DNA of 40,010 nt from CAZKUB01 sp964592335 (GTDB lineage Archaea; Thermoplasmatota; E2; DHVEG-1). Position numbers and translations under genes: made by a program. Shown here in pieces: positions 16,020 through 26,265 of the stretch. The stretch lies in assembly GCA_964592335.1 (NCBI GenBank), contig CAZQEU010000007.1, positions 1 through 40,010 on the forward strand. The letters run 5' to 3'. Each line of letters starts with the position of its first letter. Within the stretch, counting starts at the first letter, position 1. The notes under the pieces are model-generated. The model was not told where the DNA came from. It made no database searches and saw only the letters and a program-made list of their open reading frames with translations.

Positions 16020-17312
16020 ATGGCAACTTACAATCCACAGCAATTAGATATAAAACCTCCGGAGGGAGGCTTCAAACAGGGTGGTTGGTATTCGGGTCGT
16101 CAGTATTGGGGGGGAACACTATCTGAGCCAGGAAAAATACACCCACAAAGTAATCAAGTAGGAGCAGGTGAAGCAGTTAGTGAGGAGGTAACTAGGGCAA
16201 GCTCAATAGCAGCAGGAGAAGATCCGGAGGCATTTGGTGAGTTTATAGCAAAGGAGAGAGCAAAAACAACTCCACAGTCAACTGATGAATTAACCCGACA
16301 TTTAAATAGGGTTCAAGCAGGTTTAAAAGCAAGCAGATCTGGTATTGAAACTTTAGGAACAGAAGGTTTAAGAGATCAACTAACTCAAGGGATGGAATAT
16401 CCGGAGAGGTTAGATAGGAGAGAAGCTTTTGAAGATTTGAGAGCAGAACAGGGTTTGGCAGGATTAGAGGAACAGCTTAATGAATTAAAAAAACAGGGTA
16501 GAGATACAGAGGCAAGATTAAGAGAACGGAAAGCAACAGAGCGTGGTAAGCGTGTTCCTATGAATGTAATTCAAGGTAGATTGACAGAGGTAGAAAGACA
16601 AGAACGAGAAGAATTAGATTTTATACAGCGACAGCAACAGAGAATAACAGATCAATTAAATACAGGCTATAAACTTGTTTCTATGTATATGGATTTTATG
16701 GGACAAGACTATGATGACGCAGTTGCAGAATATAACACAAAATTTAAACAAAATGTACAGGTTTACAACTTAATGCAGCAGGAACGTAAGGAAGCAAAAG
16801 CAAACTTGCAAATGTATGCAAACGCAATTACAAGTGGTAATTTGTCATATGATAATTTGTCAATGGATCAAAAAGTAGATATAGCAAAGTTAGAGGCGCA
16901 GGCAGGTATGCCAGTTGGTTTTGTTTCTAGTCTTAATTTATCTCCTAAAGATCAACTGATAACCATGAATGAAAAGACCGGAGAGGCTTTAATAATGGAT
17001 AGTGGTGGTAATATGCAGGTTGTACAGACTGGGTTGACTCCGACAGGTGGTGGTGGGAGTGATTTGAGTGAATCAGATGAATCAGAATATAATCAAAAGG
17101 CAACAAATCAGTTTTTAACAACTTATTCTAATAATTATGGACATGTACCTCCACAAGTTTACAATGATGCAAGAAGAGAATGGATTAACGCAGGTGAAGA
17201 TCCAGATGAATTTGATAGAGTTTTTAGGACATACCGAGATCCAAACCGGACAGATAATGCGTATAATGTAGAGCAAGAAAAGAGTACAGGATATTATGGA
17301 GGGAATCAATAA
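16020..17312 (+). CDS. Internal virion / ejection protein, coiled coil
   Basis: A 430-aa protein, Gln-, Glu- and Arg-rich, with an extended helical region from about residue 85 to 270 and a Gly/Ser-rich, low-complexity C-terminus. There are no enzymatic motifs. It directly precedes the giant polyvalent gene; in podoviruses the helical internal core proteins that are injected with the DNA sit here. AAGGA precedes the ATG. The ejection role is inferred from order and composition. Confidence 0.65.
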   Translation: MATYNPQQLDIKPPEGGFKQGGWYSGRQYWGGTLSEPGKIHPQSNQVGAGEAVSEEVTRASSIAAGEDPEAFGEFIAKERAKTTPQSTDELTRHLNRVQAGLKASRSGIETLGTEGLRDQLTQGMEYPERLDRREAFEDLRAEQGLAGLEEQLNELKKQGRDTEARLRERKATERGKRVPMNVIQGRLTEVERQEREELDFIQRQQQRITDQLNTGYKLVSMYMDFMGQDYDDAVAEYNTKFKQNVQVYNLMQQERKEAKANLQMYANAITSGNLSYDNLSMDQKVDIAKLEAQAGMPVGFVSSLNLSPKDQLITMNEKTGEALIMDSGGNMQVVQTGLTPTGGGGSDLSESDESEYNQKATNQFLTTYSNNYGHVPPQVYNDARREWINAGEDPDEFDRVFRTYRDPNRTDNAYNVEQEKSTGYYGGNQ

Positions 17313-17313
17313 A

Positions 17314-20300
17314 ATGGGAATAGTTGATTTTTCTAGTTATACCTACGATGACGACGAAGAAAAAAAAAAGAAGCCCTCACAGGAAGCAAGGGAACAGCTT
17401 GACTTTCAAAGGAAAGAAAAAACAACAGGGCTTGTTGACTTTTCTAGTTACTCTTATAAAGAACCTCAAAAAGAACCTACAAAAACTTTTCAAGTAGATC
17501 AGCCAGAAGAAGAAAAAGAAGATAAAGGGTTGTTTCAAAAGGGATTAGATGTTGCTCAAAAAGGAGCAAAGGCAGTCAGAAAATTTTTGTTTGGAAGAAC
17601 AGAAGAAGAGCAAACAGTAGAAGAAATGACAGGACTATCAGAAGAACAATATGCAAATGTTGTTGGGGTAGTTGAAAGAAAAAAACAACAAGCACAAGAA
17701 CGCTTAAAGGAAATACAAACTACTCAAGACTATACAAGCTTAATTGATGAGGATGTTCGTTTTGGTGAAGAGGAATTAACTGAACAGCAAAAAAAAGAAC
17801 TTGTGCAAACCGAAAGACCTCTTAGAATTGGTCCATTTATGTTTGGTAAAGAAGAGTATAAAACTCGTGAAGAAGCAGAAAAGACAAAAGTACAAGACCC
17901 AAAATACAGAAAAGAAACAGAAATTAGGGCTTTAAAGGATACAATCAAAGCATATGATGACTTTTTAACTCTTGAACCTGCAAGAAGGGGATTTCTACAG
18001 CAATTATGGTCAGAAATAAAAAACCCTGTTGAAATGATTGTAAACCCCAATAGATTTGAAAGAACTCAAGTAACACAAAAAATGGAGATTGCTTTAAATA
18101 AATATAAAGACTTGAATGAAAATGAAGAAGAGCTAACAGAAGAAGAACAGTCTTTTGTTAATAGATGGAGAGCAGATCAAATAAATAAATATATGGATAG
18201 CGGAATTGGGTCTCAAGCAGCAGAGGTTGTTGCTAATATGCCATATTATATGATGGAAATTGCAGTAACTTCACAGATGGCAGGTCCAGAAAAAGACTAT
18301 ACACAGATTGCAGATAATGGTTTAAAAGTAATTGGAGTTACAAGTCCTGTTGCAAAAAAATGGGCTGAAAAGTTTTTGTCAAATACTGTCCGGATGGCAG
18401 TTGCAAGTAGAGTAAACTTTCCTGCAATAGATGAAAAAACAGCTTCATATATGTTAGATATAGCAGAGCTTGATTTAGAAAAAGAGGGAGATGGAGTTTT
18501 AGAAATAGTAGATGAAGGATTTGATAGAGACGCAGCAGTATCAAAAGCATATGCTTCAGTTATGACCGAATATATTTCCGAAGGGGTTGGAGATTATGTA
18601 GATGACGCAGGTATATTTGTAAAAAAAGCATTTATAAATAAATGGTTGAAAAATAAAGGGCTTTTAGATGCAAGCGAAGGAACAATTAGAAAAGCATTAA
18701 AAAAGGTACACTTTAATGGATTATTAAGCGAGGTTTTGGAAGAAGAGTTTGCAGAGCCAATTCAGTCAATAATTGATGAAAGAGAATACAATGATCCATT
18801 TTTTACTCCGGAAGGAAGAGAAAGGTTATTAGTAGAAACTTTGGGAATAGGTGCTTTTAGTGGAATGGCAAGTGTTGCAGATACAACTTCTCAAAAAATT
18901 AGCAAAAGGCGACAAAAAAACCCAAAAGACAAAATTATGGTAAGGACAGCAAAAGATGTTGATTTAGAAACTCAAGAAGAAATACCCACAACTGAAATAC
19001 AAAAAGATAAATTTATTGATACTATTGGAGTAGAAGAAGAAAGTAGGGCAAATGAATTGTGGCAAGACTATACAGATTTTGCTTATAGATCATTATCAGA
19101 GGGGCAAGTAAAGACAGAACCCGAAGCGTTTGAAAACTGGTTTAATCAAAAACTAGAAAGTGGAGAAATAGTTCCGGATAATTTACCGGATGTAGTAAAA
19201 AAAGAATTTGAAACAGAAAAGTTTGAAAGACAAGAAGAAATAACTAGAGATGATATTTTGGAAGAATATCCTGATTTTAATAAAGTATTAGGATTTGAAG
19301 GTGATGTTGCAGAAAACCTAAGAGAAGAATTTATACAGTTTACTTTAGATAATAAAAACATTCCTTTAGATGAAGCTTTTGAAGCTTGGGAAAGGCAATC
19401 AGAGGCATTAGCAAAAGCAGAGGCAACAGAATATGAGGCTACAGATACAGGACTTTTAGACCGGATAAAAGGAGAAATTGCTTCTGGCAATCTAGAACAA
19501 GCACAAAGATTATACGATCAAAGCGAATTTGAACAGACATTTGATGAGATAACTGAAGAAACCGAAAACGAAATGAAGGCTGTTTATGAAGATGTAGAAG
19601 AACAAATTCCTGAAGAGATAGAAGAATTACCACAAGATCATCCAGACAGAGCAGTAATTGAAATAGCAGATAGGATAGGAAAGCATTTTAAAGCTCCTGG
19701 TGCATTATACAAAGTGGTAGGAGCTAAAAGAACATACCGGACACCTGATGGAACAGAGCTTTTAATAGAAGGTGATACTTATTCATTTTTTGATAGGTGG
19801 GTATTTGCTAATGACATTGAGGGATTTAAAGATGGTTTAAAAGTATTATCACATAAATTTAATAAAACATTTACAGAACTGTATAATAGAATACAGAAAG
19901 GAGCAATAGACAATGCCGATTTCAAAAAATTTGAACAAAGACTTGAAAAACACCTCAAAGAAAGACCAGCTTACGCCAGACGATCTAGGGAAGTTGCTGA
20001 AGAGCGCGCTACTAGGGAAGAGCGAGAAGGTGAAGAACCAGGCGAGCAGGTTACTAAGCCTGTTTCCGGTGAACAGCGTGCTGAAGAGGGCAGAGAAAAA
20101 GCAGATTTAGGAGAGGTTTTAGATGTAAGCAAGCAAATAGATCAGGCTTTTGCTGCCCATAAACAGACAGGGATTAGAGAGGGAAATATATTTCTACCAA
20201 CAAACCGACAAGTTGGCTTTTCAAATTATTGGAATAGAATAAACAAGATTAAGCAAGACAATCCTCAAGAATATGAATATATAAGAAAAACAACTTTAGT

Positions 20301-23300
20301 TGATGCTTTAAATGTAGAAAATTATGAGCAAATTCCAGATACAATACCAGTCTATCGTGGAGGAAAACAAGGAGATACTTTAGGAACAAAAGTTATTACT
20401 CAAAAGGGCATTCCTGAAGCTGTAGTTGAAAACTTTACATTAGATAAAGATGTTGCTGAACAATTTGCCGGAGAAGATGGACAAGTTATTACTCGTTATA
20501 TTTCAAAAGAAGATGTTCCACCAATTTCTCAAGATTATAAAGCAGAAAAGGAAATAATTGTTCCTTTAGAAAATGTTTTAGAGGAAACAGTAGAAAAGAA
20601 ACTTCCGGAAGGTCTTGCAAAATGGAAATCAAAAATTATTAGCAAGATGAAGGAAATGAATATAAAGGACTTTAGCGACAAAGAGCTTGAGAGGGTGTTT
20701 GAGGGAACAGTCGGTAAAAATAGACTTATAGAAAACACAAAATTATTAGAAAAAGAGTATGGGTTTTCTATAGGAGATGTTTTTGGAGAAAAAAAAGAGC
20801 AGCCAGTATTAGAAACTCAGGAAATAGAAGCAGAAGAACCAGAACCAGAACAGACAACATTTGGTGAGGGTAAGCCAAGCCAAGCAGAACGCCAAAGAAT
20901 GTTTGAGAAACAAGCTAGAAAAAAAAGAGTAGGGACAAGAAAAGGTTTTGAAGGTACACCTTTTGGAGAGCAGGCAGAGAGAGAAACCTTAAGAGAACAA
21001 ATGGGTGATGGTTTGTTTGCAGAAGATACAGAGATTAAGGAAGGCGAATCAAATTACTATGCAGAAATCAGAGAATCTTTAGCAACAGGTGAAATTCCTG
21101 ATGTAGATACTTTAAGAGATTCTTTTACTCAATCTCCTGTAAGAGTTAAGTATAAAGAAAATGGTTTTATTAAATTTCCTAATGAAGAAATATCTTCTCC
21201 GGCAGATGTAGCATGGGCGTTCAAAGATTTAAGGAACAATGCAGTAGAAAGCTTCTATATGCTAGGAATGAAAGGAAATACTCCTGTAACTGTAGAGCTT
21301 ATAAGTATAGGAGTTTTAGACAAAGGTATAGCTGATCCTTATGAGGTATCTAATCTTTTACTAACAAAAAAACTAGATGGTGCGTATTTAATACACAATC
21401 ATCCTTCCGGAGATCCAAGACCATCAACTGCTGATAAAAATATAACAAGGCGAATGAGGGATGCATTAGAAAGAATTGGGGTTGAGTTAAAAGGACATGT
21501 GATAATTAACAGTAATGAATTTGGAGTTATTGATCCTATTGAACACCCAACAAGCTTTTATGGTGAGAAAAAACCATACCCACGATTTGCTAAGCCAAAA
21601 GCAGAGTTGCCAGTTTATCAAAAATATGTAGAGTGGTTAGCAGGAGAAGAGAACAAACCTAAAGCGCCTAAACTAAACACTAGCAGACAAGTTGCAGATT
21701 TTGCTAAGAAAATACAAACAGACTGGGATAATCAATCTTTAATAATATATTTAAACTCAAGGAATGTTGCTCAAGGAGTAGATGTAGTAAACAAAAACGA
21801 TATTGCTATTAAAGATATAGTAAAAAGTGCAGGGAATATGCGTGGTAAAAGTGTTTTGATAGTTAATAAAGATTTTAATATTGGTGAGTTTAGACAGCTA
21901 CAAAACGAACTTCATGAACTTGGTATTGATTTATTAGATTCTCTTGAAATGACTGAAGATGGATTTAGGAGTAGAAAATCAAACATGTTAGCAGAAGGCG
22001 AAGCAGAGTATAGTGTTGAAAAGGTTGGGTTAAGAGCAGATCTAGGAGACAAGGGTGGTTATGAAACTATAGAAGATTTTAAAAAAGAGGTTGGTTTAAT
22101 ACAGTCAGTAGAATTTCCAGAGCTATATCAAATTGCTAAAAGACTAGGTGCTGATACTGAATTAAATTCAAGGTTAAGAAGTAGCTTGGGTAGAGCAGTT
22201 TTAGGAGAGGGTTTTGTTACTACTCCTACGCTAGAATTAAGACCAGATATTTTTGAAGATCCTATGATTGCAAGAAGAGTAATTGCTCATGAGATAGGAC
22301 ATTTAACAGACTATCTACCGGAAGGAACACTAGGTAGAGGTAGGTTAGTAGGCAGGATTGCTTCTTTACAAAAGTATTTAAAACAAGAGTATAAAGATTT
22401 GAAAGATCCTAAATTAAGAGAAGAGTTAAAAACTATTACTCAATTGTGGAAGCCATTTGATGAAACAGCAAATGAAAACTATACAAAATACAGGTATTCT
22501 TCACGAGAGCTTTATGCAGACGCAATAAGTGTTTTGTTTAATAAACCGGAGCTACTAAAACAAAAAGCTCCTAAGTTTTGGGATTCCTTTTTTGAATATA
22601 TGGATCGCAAGCCGGAGGTTAAAAGAGAATATTTTGCTACCTGGACAACTCTAAATAGTGGAGCTGCTGCAGTAGGATCTGCTAGGCAGAAAAACATTCG
22701 GGAAATGTTTAACAAAGGAGAGGATGAGTTTAGAGCTAGGAGAGAAGAAAAAAGAATAAAAAATGAAAGCATGGCATTTGAGTTGAAATATGAATTGATA
22801 GATAAGAATCAAAAAGTAATTGACATGGTAAATGAGTTAAGAGCAGAGGGACAAAATGTTGGTGATGATGCGAACCCTCAATACTGGTTAGAAGGGAATA
22901 ATTATATAGGGGGTAGAGTTAAAGACTTTTTACAGGTAAAAATAGATCCTATTAAAAGCAGACTAGAAAACGCAGGTTTAAGTTGGGAGGATCTCGGAGA
23001 AGCTTTGTTTTTAGAAAGGATAGCAAAAGAAAGGGGTGCAGTAGAAAACCCAGCAGATACTTTAAGACATGAATTAGGTGATGCTTTATGGGAAGAAATT
23101 TCTAAAAAACTTCCTGATGATATCCGGAGCAAATCAACAAGTGAACAAATGTCAATTATGAAAAAAGAGTTATCAGATGTTCCGCACGCAGATGAGGCAA
23201 ATATGTTTGAGTATGTTAGCAAACAACTCCCAGAGAGCATAGCAAATCCTTTAGGATATGATCGCAAAACTGCAGAAAAACAATTAGAGTGGTTTAAAAA

Positions 23301-26265
23301 TCAACTAGGGGAAGAAAAACTAAAGATATTAGAAAGGGAATTAAAAACATATAGAGAGGTCATGGATGAAGTACTAGATGAAGCAATTGAAGCAGAGCTA
23401 TATAAGCCTGACCTAATTAAAAAAATGAAAGCTAACCCAGCTTATGCGACTTTTCAGGTAATAGACTATATTGATACTTACATTCCTTCAACAATTAAAC
23501 ATCAGGTGGGAACTTTAAAGGGGGTTGCAAATCCTGCAACATCAACAGTATTAAAAACAATTTCAACTATCAGGGCAATAGAGAAAAACAAAACCTCACA
23601 AACTTTAGTTGATTTTATTAAGGAAAACTTTCCGGAGGAAATAGAGCCTGCTAAAACTAGGTGGACTGGAAAAACTCATATTCCTGTAGAGCCAAAAGAA
23701 GATGGGAAAGGATTGCTTACGGTTGTAGAAGAAGGAAAATATACAGGATATGTAGTAGATGAGTATATTGCTAAAACAATGGAGTATGGAAATATTGGAC
23801 AGGCGAAGGGTGTAATGAAGGGATTAAAATTTGTAGGTAGATATTGGTTTAGACCAGTATTTACTACATTTAACTTAGGATTTCAGACCTTTAACTTGGT
23901 AAGAGACTTTTTTAGGTATTGGAAAAACATTCCAGGAATGACACTCCCGAAAGCAATTAAAAGATATAAAGAGGCAGCTAATCCTGCATGGAGAAGAGCT
24001 TGGGATATTAAAGACGAAACAATATCAGAAATGAGACAAAAGAAATTATTAGGGTTGACTTATTATGACTTGATTAAGGGACAGACAGATACAGATACAC
24101 AAATAGAATCCGAGCTTAGAAAGTTTGGTGTTAAAGAGGGCAAAGCAAAACAAGACTATTTTGCTCCTGCAAGAAAATTGTTCGGAGCAATTGGTAGGTT
24201 TGGAGATTTTATAGAATCAGTTCCAAAGGTTGCCGGATACCAGGAGTTAAATGGGAAACTACCGGATCAAAAACTAGGACATGTAATCAGAACTCAAGTG
24301 GGATCACCGGACTTTTTAAGAAAAGGTGCTGGGTATGGCTGGTATAACGAGGTTTTCTTGTTTGGCAATGCAATAAAAGAAGGTGTTAGGGCAGACTTAG
24401 AGGTGGCAACAGATCCACAAACTAGATCGGGATTTTGGATCAAAACTGTTAAAGCAAGCATACTGCCAAAAGTGATTATGTATTCTATACTAGCTGGTGT
24501 TTTTGGAGATGATTTAGAAGAGATGATGAAGGGTGTATCAGAGTATGACAGAACAAACTACACAATAATTCCTTTAGGTATGAAGAATGGCAAAACAGTA
24601 TATTTAAGAGTGCCGCAGGATGAGACTGGAAGGTTAATTGGTGGATTGTTTTGGAAGATGTTAAGAATGAAAGATACAGAACAGGGAATAGCAAGAGATT
24701 TAAGAGATGTGTTTTCTTATGCAGGTGGACAATTACCAGGACTAAATCCAACATTAACTTTTTTGATGTCAACAATGCAATTTTTAGTAGGAAAGAATCC
24801 TTATGATTATTTTAGAGGCAGACCGGTTATTCCAGAAACAGAGTTTAAGGCTGGTGGCAAATATGCTTTAAAGCCTTTTTTAACTTGGCAGTTTAAACAG
24901 TTGGGTGGCGGAATTTTATGGCGTGGTTATGTAAGCCAACAAGCTCCGGAAACAAAAAGCTGGATTCAGAAAGTAGTTGAAGCTCCAATTTTAAGCAACA
25001 TAATAGGAAGGTGGGTTAAGGTATCTGATTATGGCAAGCTAGAGCGTGCTAGGGAATCACAAGAAATTATTGAAAGAGAATCTGCTAGGGAGTCTTTAGA
25101 GGAGGAAAAAATAGTAGAGGATTATGTTAAGCTATTTTTAGATGGGGAACAAACGGATATGAGGCAAAAAAGAATAGAGAGAAAAATGTTAGAGGAAGCA
25201 ATTCCAGGATTTCCTAAAATAGGAGACGACTCTGATAAAAGGAGAAAAGCAAACCGTATAATTAAAGACTATAGACAAGGGATTTTATACAAAACAACTG
25301 ATGATCAAAGAGTTAGAAGGATTATGGGTTTATATAGAAATGACGCAAAGGTTGAAGAATTATTAAGAATGAGGGAAAACACGGATTTAAAAGATTTTCA
25401 GAATTTAGTAGAAAAACTTAAATTTGAGAAAGTAATAAGCGATCCGGTTATTGAGGAATTAAATAAAAGAAGCTCTGCAAAACCGAGCAATGAATTAGTG
25501 TTTAGATTAGTTAAGCCTGCTCATGCAGCAGAAATGCCACACAATGCAGAACAGAACACTTATGATTTGGTAACGGATGGGCGTAAAAAAGGAGGTATAG
25601 CACATTTAATAAAAGAAAAATTGAGTGGGTTTTTTAAAAGCTTGAATGTATTAAAAAGTAAAGATGAGATTGTTTCTCCTTTAGTTGAGGCTGCAATTGC
25701 CGGAGAACGAATAAAAGAACCTGATCCGGAAGAGTTTAAAAAAAGTGCATTGCCAAGCAATAATAAACCTCAAGATGAGGTGGTTATAGAGTATAAAGAA
25801 AAACTAGATATGCCAGACAAATATGCTGCTAGTGTAGAAAAATGGTCTGATAAATATGATGTAGATCCAAAGTTTGTAATGGGATCAATGAGGCAGGAAA
25901 GCGGTGGGGCTGGGTATAAAACAGATTTAGAAGGAAGCTCCGGAGAGATTGGTTTAATGCAGGTATTACCGGATATGTGGGAACAGTTTGACAAAGACAA
26001 ACTAACTGATTATGACTATAACATAATGGCAGGGGTTAGGATTTTAAAAAGACGCTTATGGGAAGCCAAACAAATCGGATTTGAAAATGATTATGGACTA
26101 GCGCTTGCTATGTATAATGCCGGATACAATCCAGAGAACGGTAGGGAGTATGCAAAAATTGTATTCGGGCATTTAGAAATAGATGAAAGTGAAAGCCGTT
26201 GGTTATCAGAAGAAGAGGGAAGAGGATTTACAACAGAAGAGGAGGAAATCCTAGGAATAAGATAA
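17314..26265 (+). CDS. Giant polyvalent virion protein: ART-like, JAMM protease, HEIGH protease, transglycosylase
   Basis: About 2983 aa, probably injected with the DNA. I start at ATG 17314 because GGAGGG (17298-17303) is well spaced; an in-frame ATG at 17296 lacks a site. Modules in order, by residue: 1-45, two copies of [IL]VDFSSY[TS]Y; about 1010-1085, an ADP-ribosyltransferase-like region (R1015, FT at 1041-1042, E1078-x-E1080); 1300-1410, a RadC/JAMM-type MPN domain with E1328, H1361-x-H1363, S1371, D1374, a complete metal site; 1620-1745, a zinc protease with HEIGH at 1659-1663 and later E1732 and D1736; 2000-2600, helical regions that may be polyvalent-protein-associated domains; 2834-2959, a lytic transglycosylase with E2862 before SGG. 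This matches the published polyvalent-protein concept: one polypeptide carrying several host-directed activities. No frameshift is seen. Confidence 0.9.
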   Translation: MGIVDFSSYTYDDDEEKKKKPSQEAREQLDFQRKEKTTGLVDFSSYSYKEPQKEPTKTFQVDQPEEEKEDKGLFQKGLDVAQKGAKAVRKFLFGRTEEEQTVEEMTGLSEEQYANVVGVVERKKQQAQERLKEIQTTQDYTSLIDEDVRFGEEELTEQQKKELVQTERPLRIGPFMFGKEEYKTREEAEKTKVQDPKYRKETEIRALKDTIKAYDDFLTLEPARRGFLQQLWSEIKNPVEMIVNPNRFERTQVTQKMEIALNKYKDLNENEEELTEEEQSFVNRWRADQINKYMDSGIGSQAAEVVANMPYYMMEIAVTSQMAGPEKDYTQIADNGLKVIGVTSPVAKKWAEKFLSNTVRMAVASRVNFPAIDEKTASYMLDIAELDLEKEGDGVLEIVDEGFDRDAAVSKAYASVMTEYISEGVGDYVDDAGIFVKKAFINKWLKNKGLLDASEGTIRKALKKVHFNGLLSEVLEEEFAEPIQSIIDEREYNDPFFTPEGRERLLVETLGIGAFSGMASVADTTSQKISKRRQKNPKDKIMVRTAKDVDLETQEEIPTTEIQKDKFIDTIGVEEESRANELWQDYTDFAYRSLSEGQVKTEPEAFENWFNQKLESGEIVPDNLPDVVKKEFETEKFERQEEITRDDILEEYPDFNKVLGFEGDVAENLREEFIQFTLDNKNIPLDEAFEAWERQSEALAKAEATEYEATDTGLLDRIKGEIASGNLEQAQRLYDQSEFEQTFDEITEETENEMKAVYEDVEEQIPEEIEELPQDHPDRAVIEIADRIGKHFKAPGALYKVVGAKRTYRTPDGTELLIEGDTYSFFDRWVFANDIEGFKDGLKVLSHKFNKTFTELYNRIQKGAIDNADFKKFEQRLEKHLKERPAYARRSREVAEERATREEREGEEPGEQVTKPVSGEQRAEEGREKADLGEVLDVSKQIDQAFAAHKQTGIREGNIFLPTNRQVGFSNYWNRINKIKQDNPQEYEYIRKTTLVDALNVENYEQIPDTIPVYRGGKQGDTLGTKVITQKGIPEAVVENFTLDKDVAEQFAGEDGQVITRYISKEDVPPISQDYKAEKEIIVPLENVLEETVEKKLPEGLAKWKSKIISKMKEMNIKDFSDKELERVFEGTVGKNRLIENTKLLEKEYGFSIGDVFGEKKEQPVLETQEIEAEEPEPEQTTFGEGKPSQAERQRMFEKQARKKRVGTRKGFEGTPFGEQAERETLREQMGDGLFAEDTEIKEGESNYYAEIRESLATGEIPDVDTLRDSFTQSPVRVKYKENGFIKFPNEEISSPADVAWAFKDLRNNAVESFYMLGMKGNTPVTVELISIGVLDKGIADPYEVSNLLLTKKLDGAYLIHNHPSGDPRPSTADKNITRRMRDALERIGVELKGHVIINSNEFGVIDPIEHPTSFYGEKKPYPRFAKPKAELPVYQKYVEWLAGEENKPKAPKLNTSRQVADFAKKIQTDWDNQSLIIYLNSRNVAQGVDVVNKNDIAIKDIVKSAGNMRGKSVLIVNKDFNIGEFRQLQNELHELGIDLLDSLEMTEDGFRSRKSNMLAEGEAEYSVEKVGLRADLGDKGGYETIEDFKKEVGLIQSVEFPELYQIAKRLGADTELNSRLRSSLGRAVLGEGFVTTPTLELRPDIFEDPMIARRVIAHEIGHLTDYLPEGTLGRGRLVGRIASLQKYLKQEYKDLKDPKLREELKTITQLWKPFDETANENYTKYRYSSRELYADAISVLFNKPELLKQKAPKFWDSFFEYMDRKPEVKREYFATWTTLNSGAAAVGSARQKNIREMFNKGEDEFRARREEKRIKNESMAFELKYELIDKNQKVIDMVNELRAEGQNVGDDANPQYWLEGNNYIGGRVKDFLQVKIDPIKSRLENAGLSWEDLGEALFLERIAKERGAVENPADTLRHELGDALWEEISKKLPDDIRSKSTSEQMSIMKKELSDVPHADEANMFEYVSKQLPESIANPLGYDRKTAEKQLEWFKNQLGEEKLKILERELKTYREVMDEVLDEAIEAELYKPDLIKKMKANPAYATFQVIDYIDTYIPSTIKHQVGTLKGVANPATSTVLKTISTIRAIEKNKTSQTLVDFIKENFPEEIEPAKTRWTGKTHIPVEPKEDGKGLLTVVEEGKYTGYVVDEYIAKTMEYGNIGQAKGVMKGLKFVGRYWFRPVFTTFNLGFQTFNLVRDFFRYWKNIPGMTLPKAIKRYKEAANPAWRRAWDIKDETISEMRQKKLLGLTYYDLIKGQTDTDTQIESELRKFGVKEGKAKQDYFAPARKLFGAIGRFGDFIESVPKVAGYQELNGKLPDQKLGHVIRTQVGSPDFLRKGAGYGWYNEVFLFGNAIKEGVRADLEVATDPQTRSGFWIKTVKASILPKVIMYSILAGVFGDDLEEMMKGVSEYDRTNYTIIPLGMKNGKTVYLRVPQDETGRLIGGLFWKMLRMKDTEQGIARDLRDVFSYAGGQLPGLNPTLTFLMSTMQFLVGKNPYDYFRGRPVIPETEFKAGGKYALKPFLTWQFKQLGGGILWRGYVSQQAPETKSWIQKVVEAPILSNIIGRWVKVSDYGKLERARESQEIIERESARESLEEEKIVEDYVKLFLDGEQTDMRQKRIERKMLEEAIPGFPKIGDDSDKRRKANRIIKDYRQGILYKTTDDQRVRRIMGLYRNDAKVEELLRMRENTDLKDFQNLVEKLKFEKVISDPVIEELNKRSSAKPSNELVFRLVKPAHAAEMPHNAEQNTYDLVTDGRKKGGIAHLIKEKLSGFFKSLNVLKSKDEIVSPLVEAAIAGERIKEPDPEEFKKSALPSNNKPQDEVVIEYKEKLDMPDKYAASVEKWSDKYDVDPKFVMGSMRQESGGAGYKTDLEGSSGEIGLMQVLPDMWEQFDKDKLTDYDYNIMAGVRILKRRLWEAKQIGFENDYGLALAMYNAGYNPENGREYAKIVFGHLEIDESESRWLSEEEGRGFTTEEEEILGIR
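19913..20110 (+). CDS. Possible nested gene inside the giant gene, other frame
   Basis: A 65-aa open frame in another forward frame of the giant gene, with its own AAAGGAG at 19897-19903 spaced 9 nt from the ATG. The predicted protein is lysine- and leucine-rich (LGKLLKSALLGKSEKVKN) and looks helical. The host frame here encodes a low-complexity charged linker. This stretch uses GC-richer codons (GCC, CGC, CTG, GTG) than its surroundings, as expected if both frames are constrained. It could still be chance. Confidence 0.4.
   Translation: MPISKNLNKDLKNTSKKDQLTPDDLGKLLKSALLGKSEKVKNQASRLLSLFPVNSVLKRAEKKQI

Noticed and set aside
17296..17313. Alternative start of the giant gene at ATG 17296
   Set aside because: It lies on top of the GGAGGG binding site and has none of its own; ATG 17314 is correctly spaced from that site.
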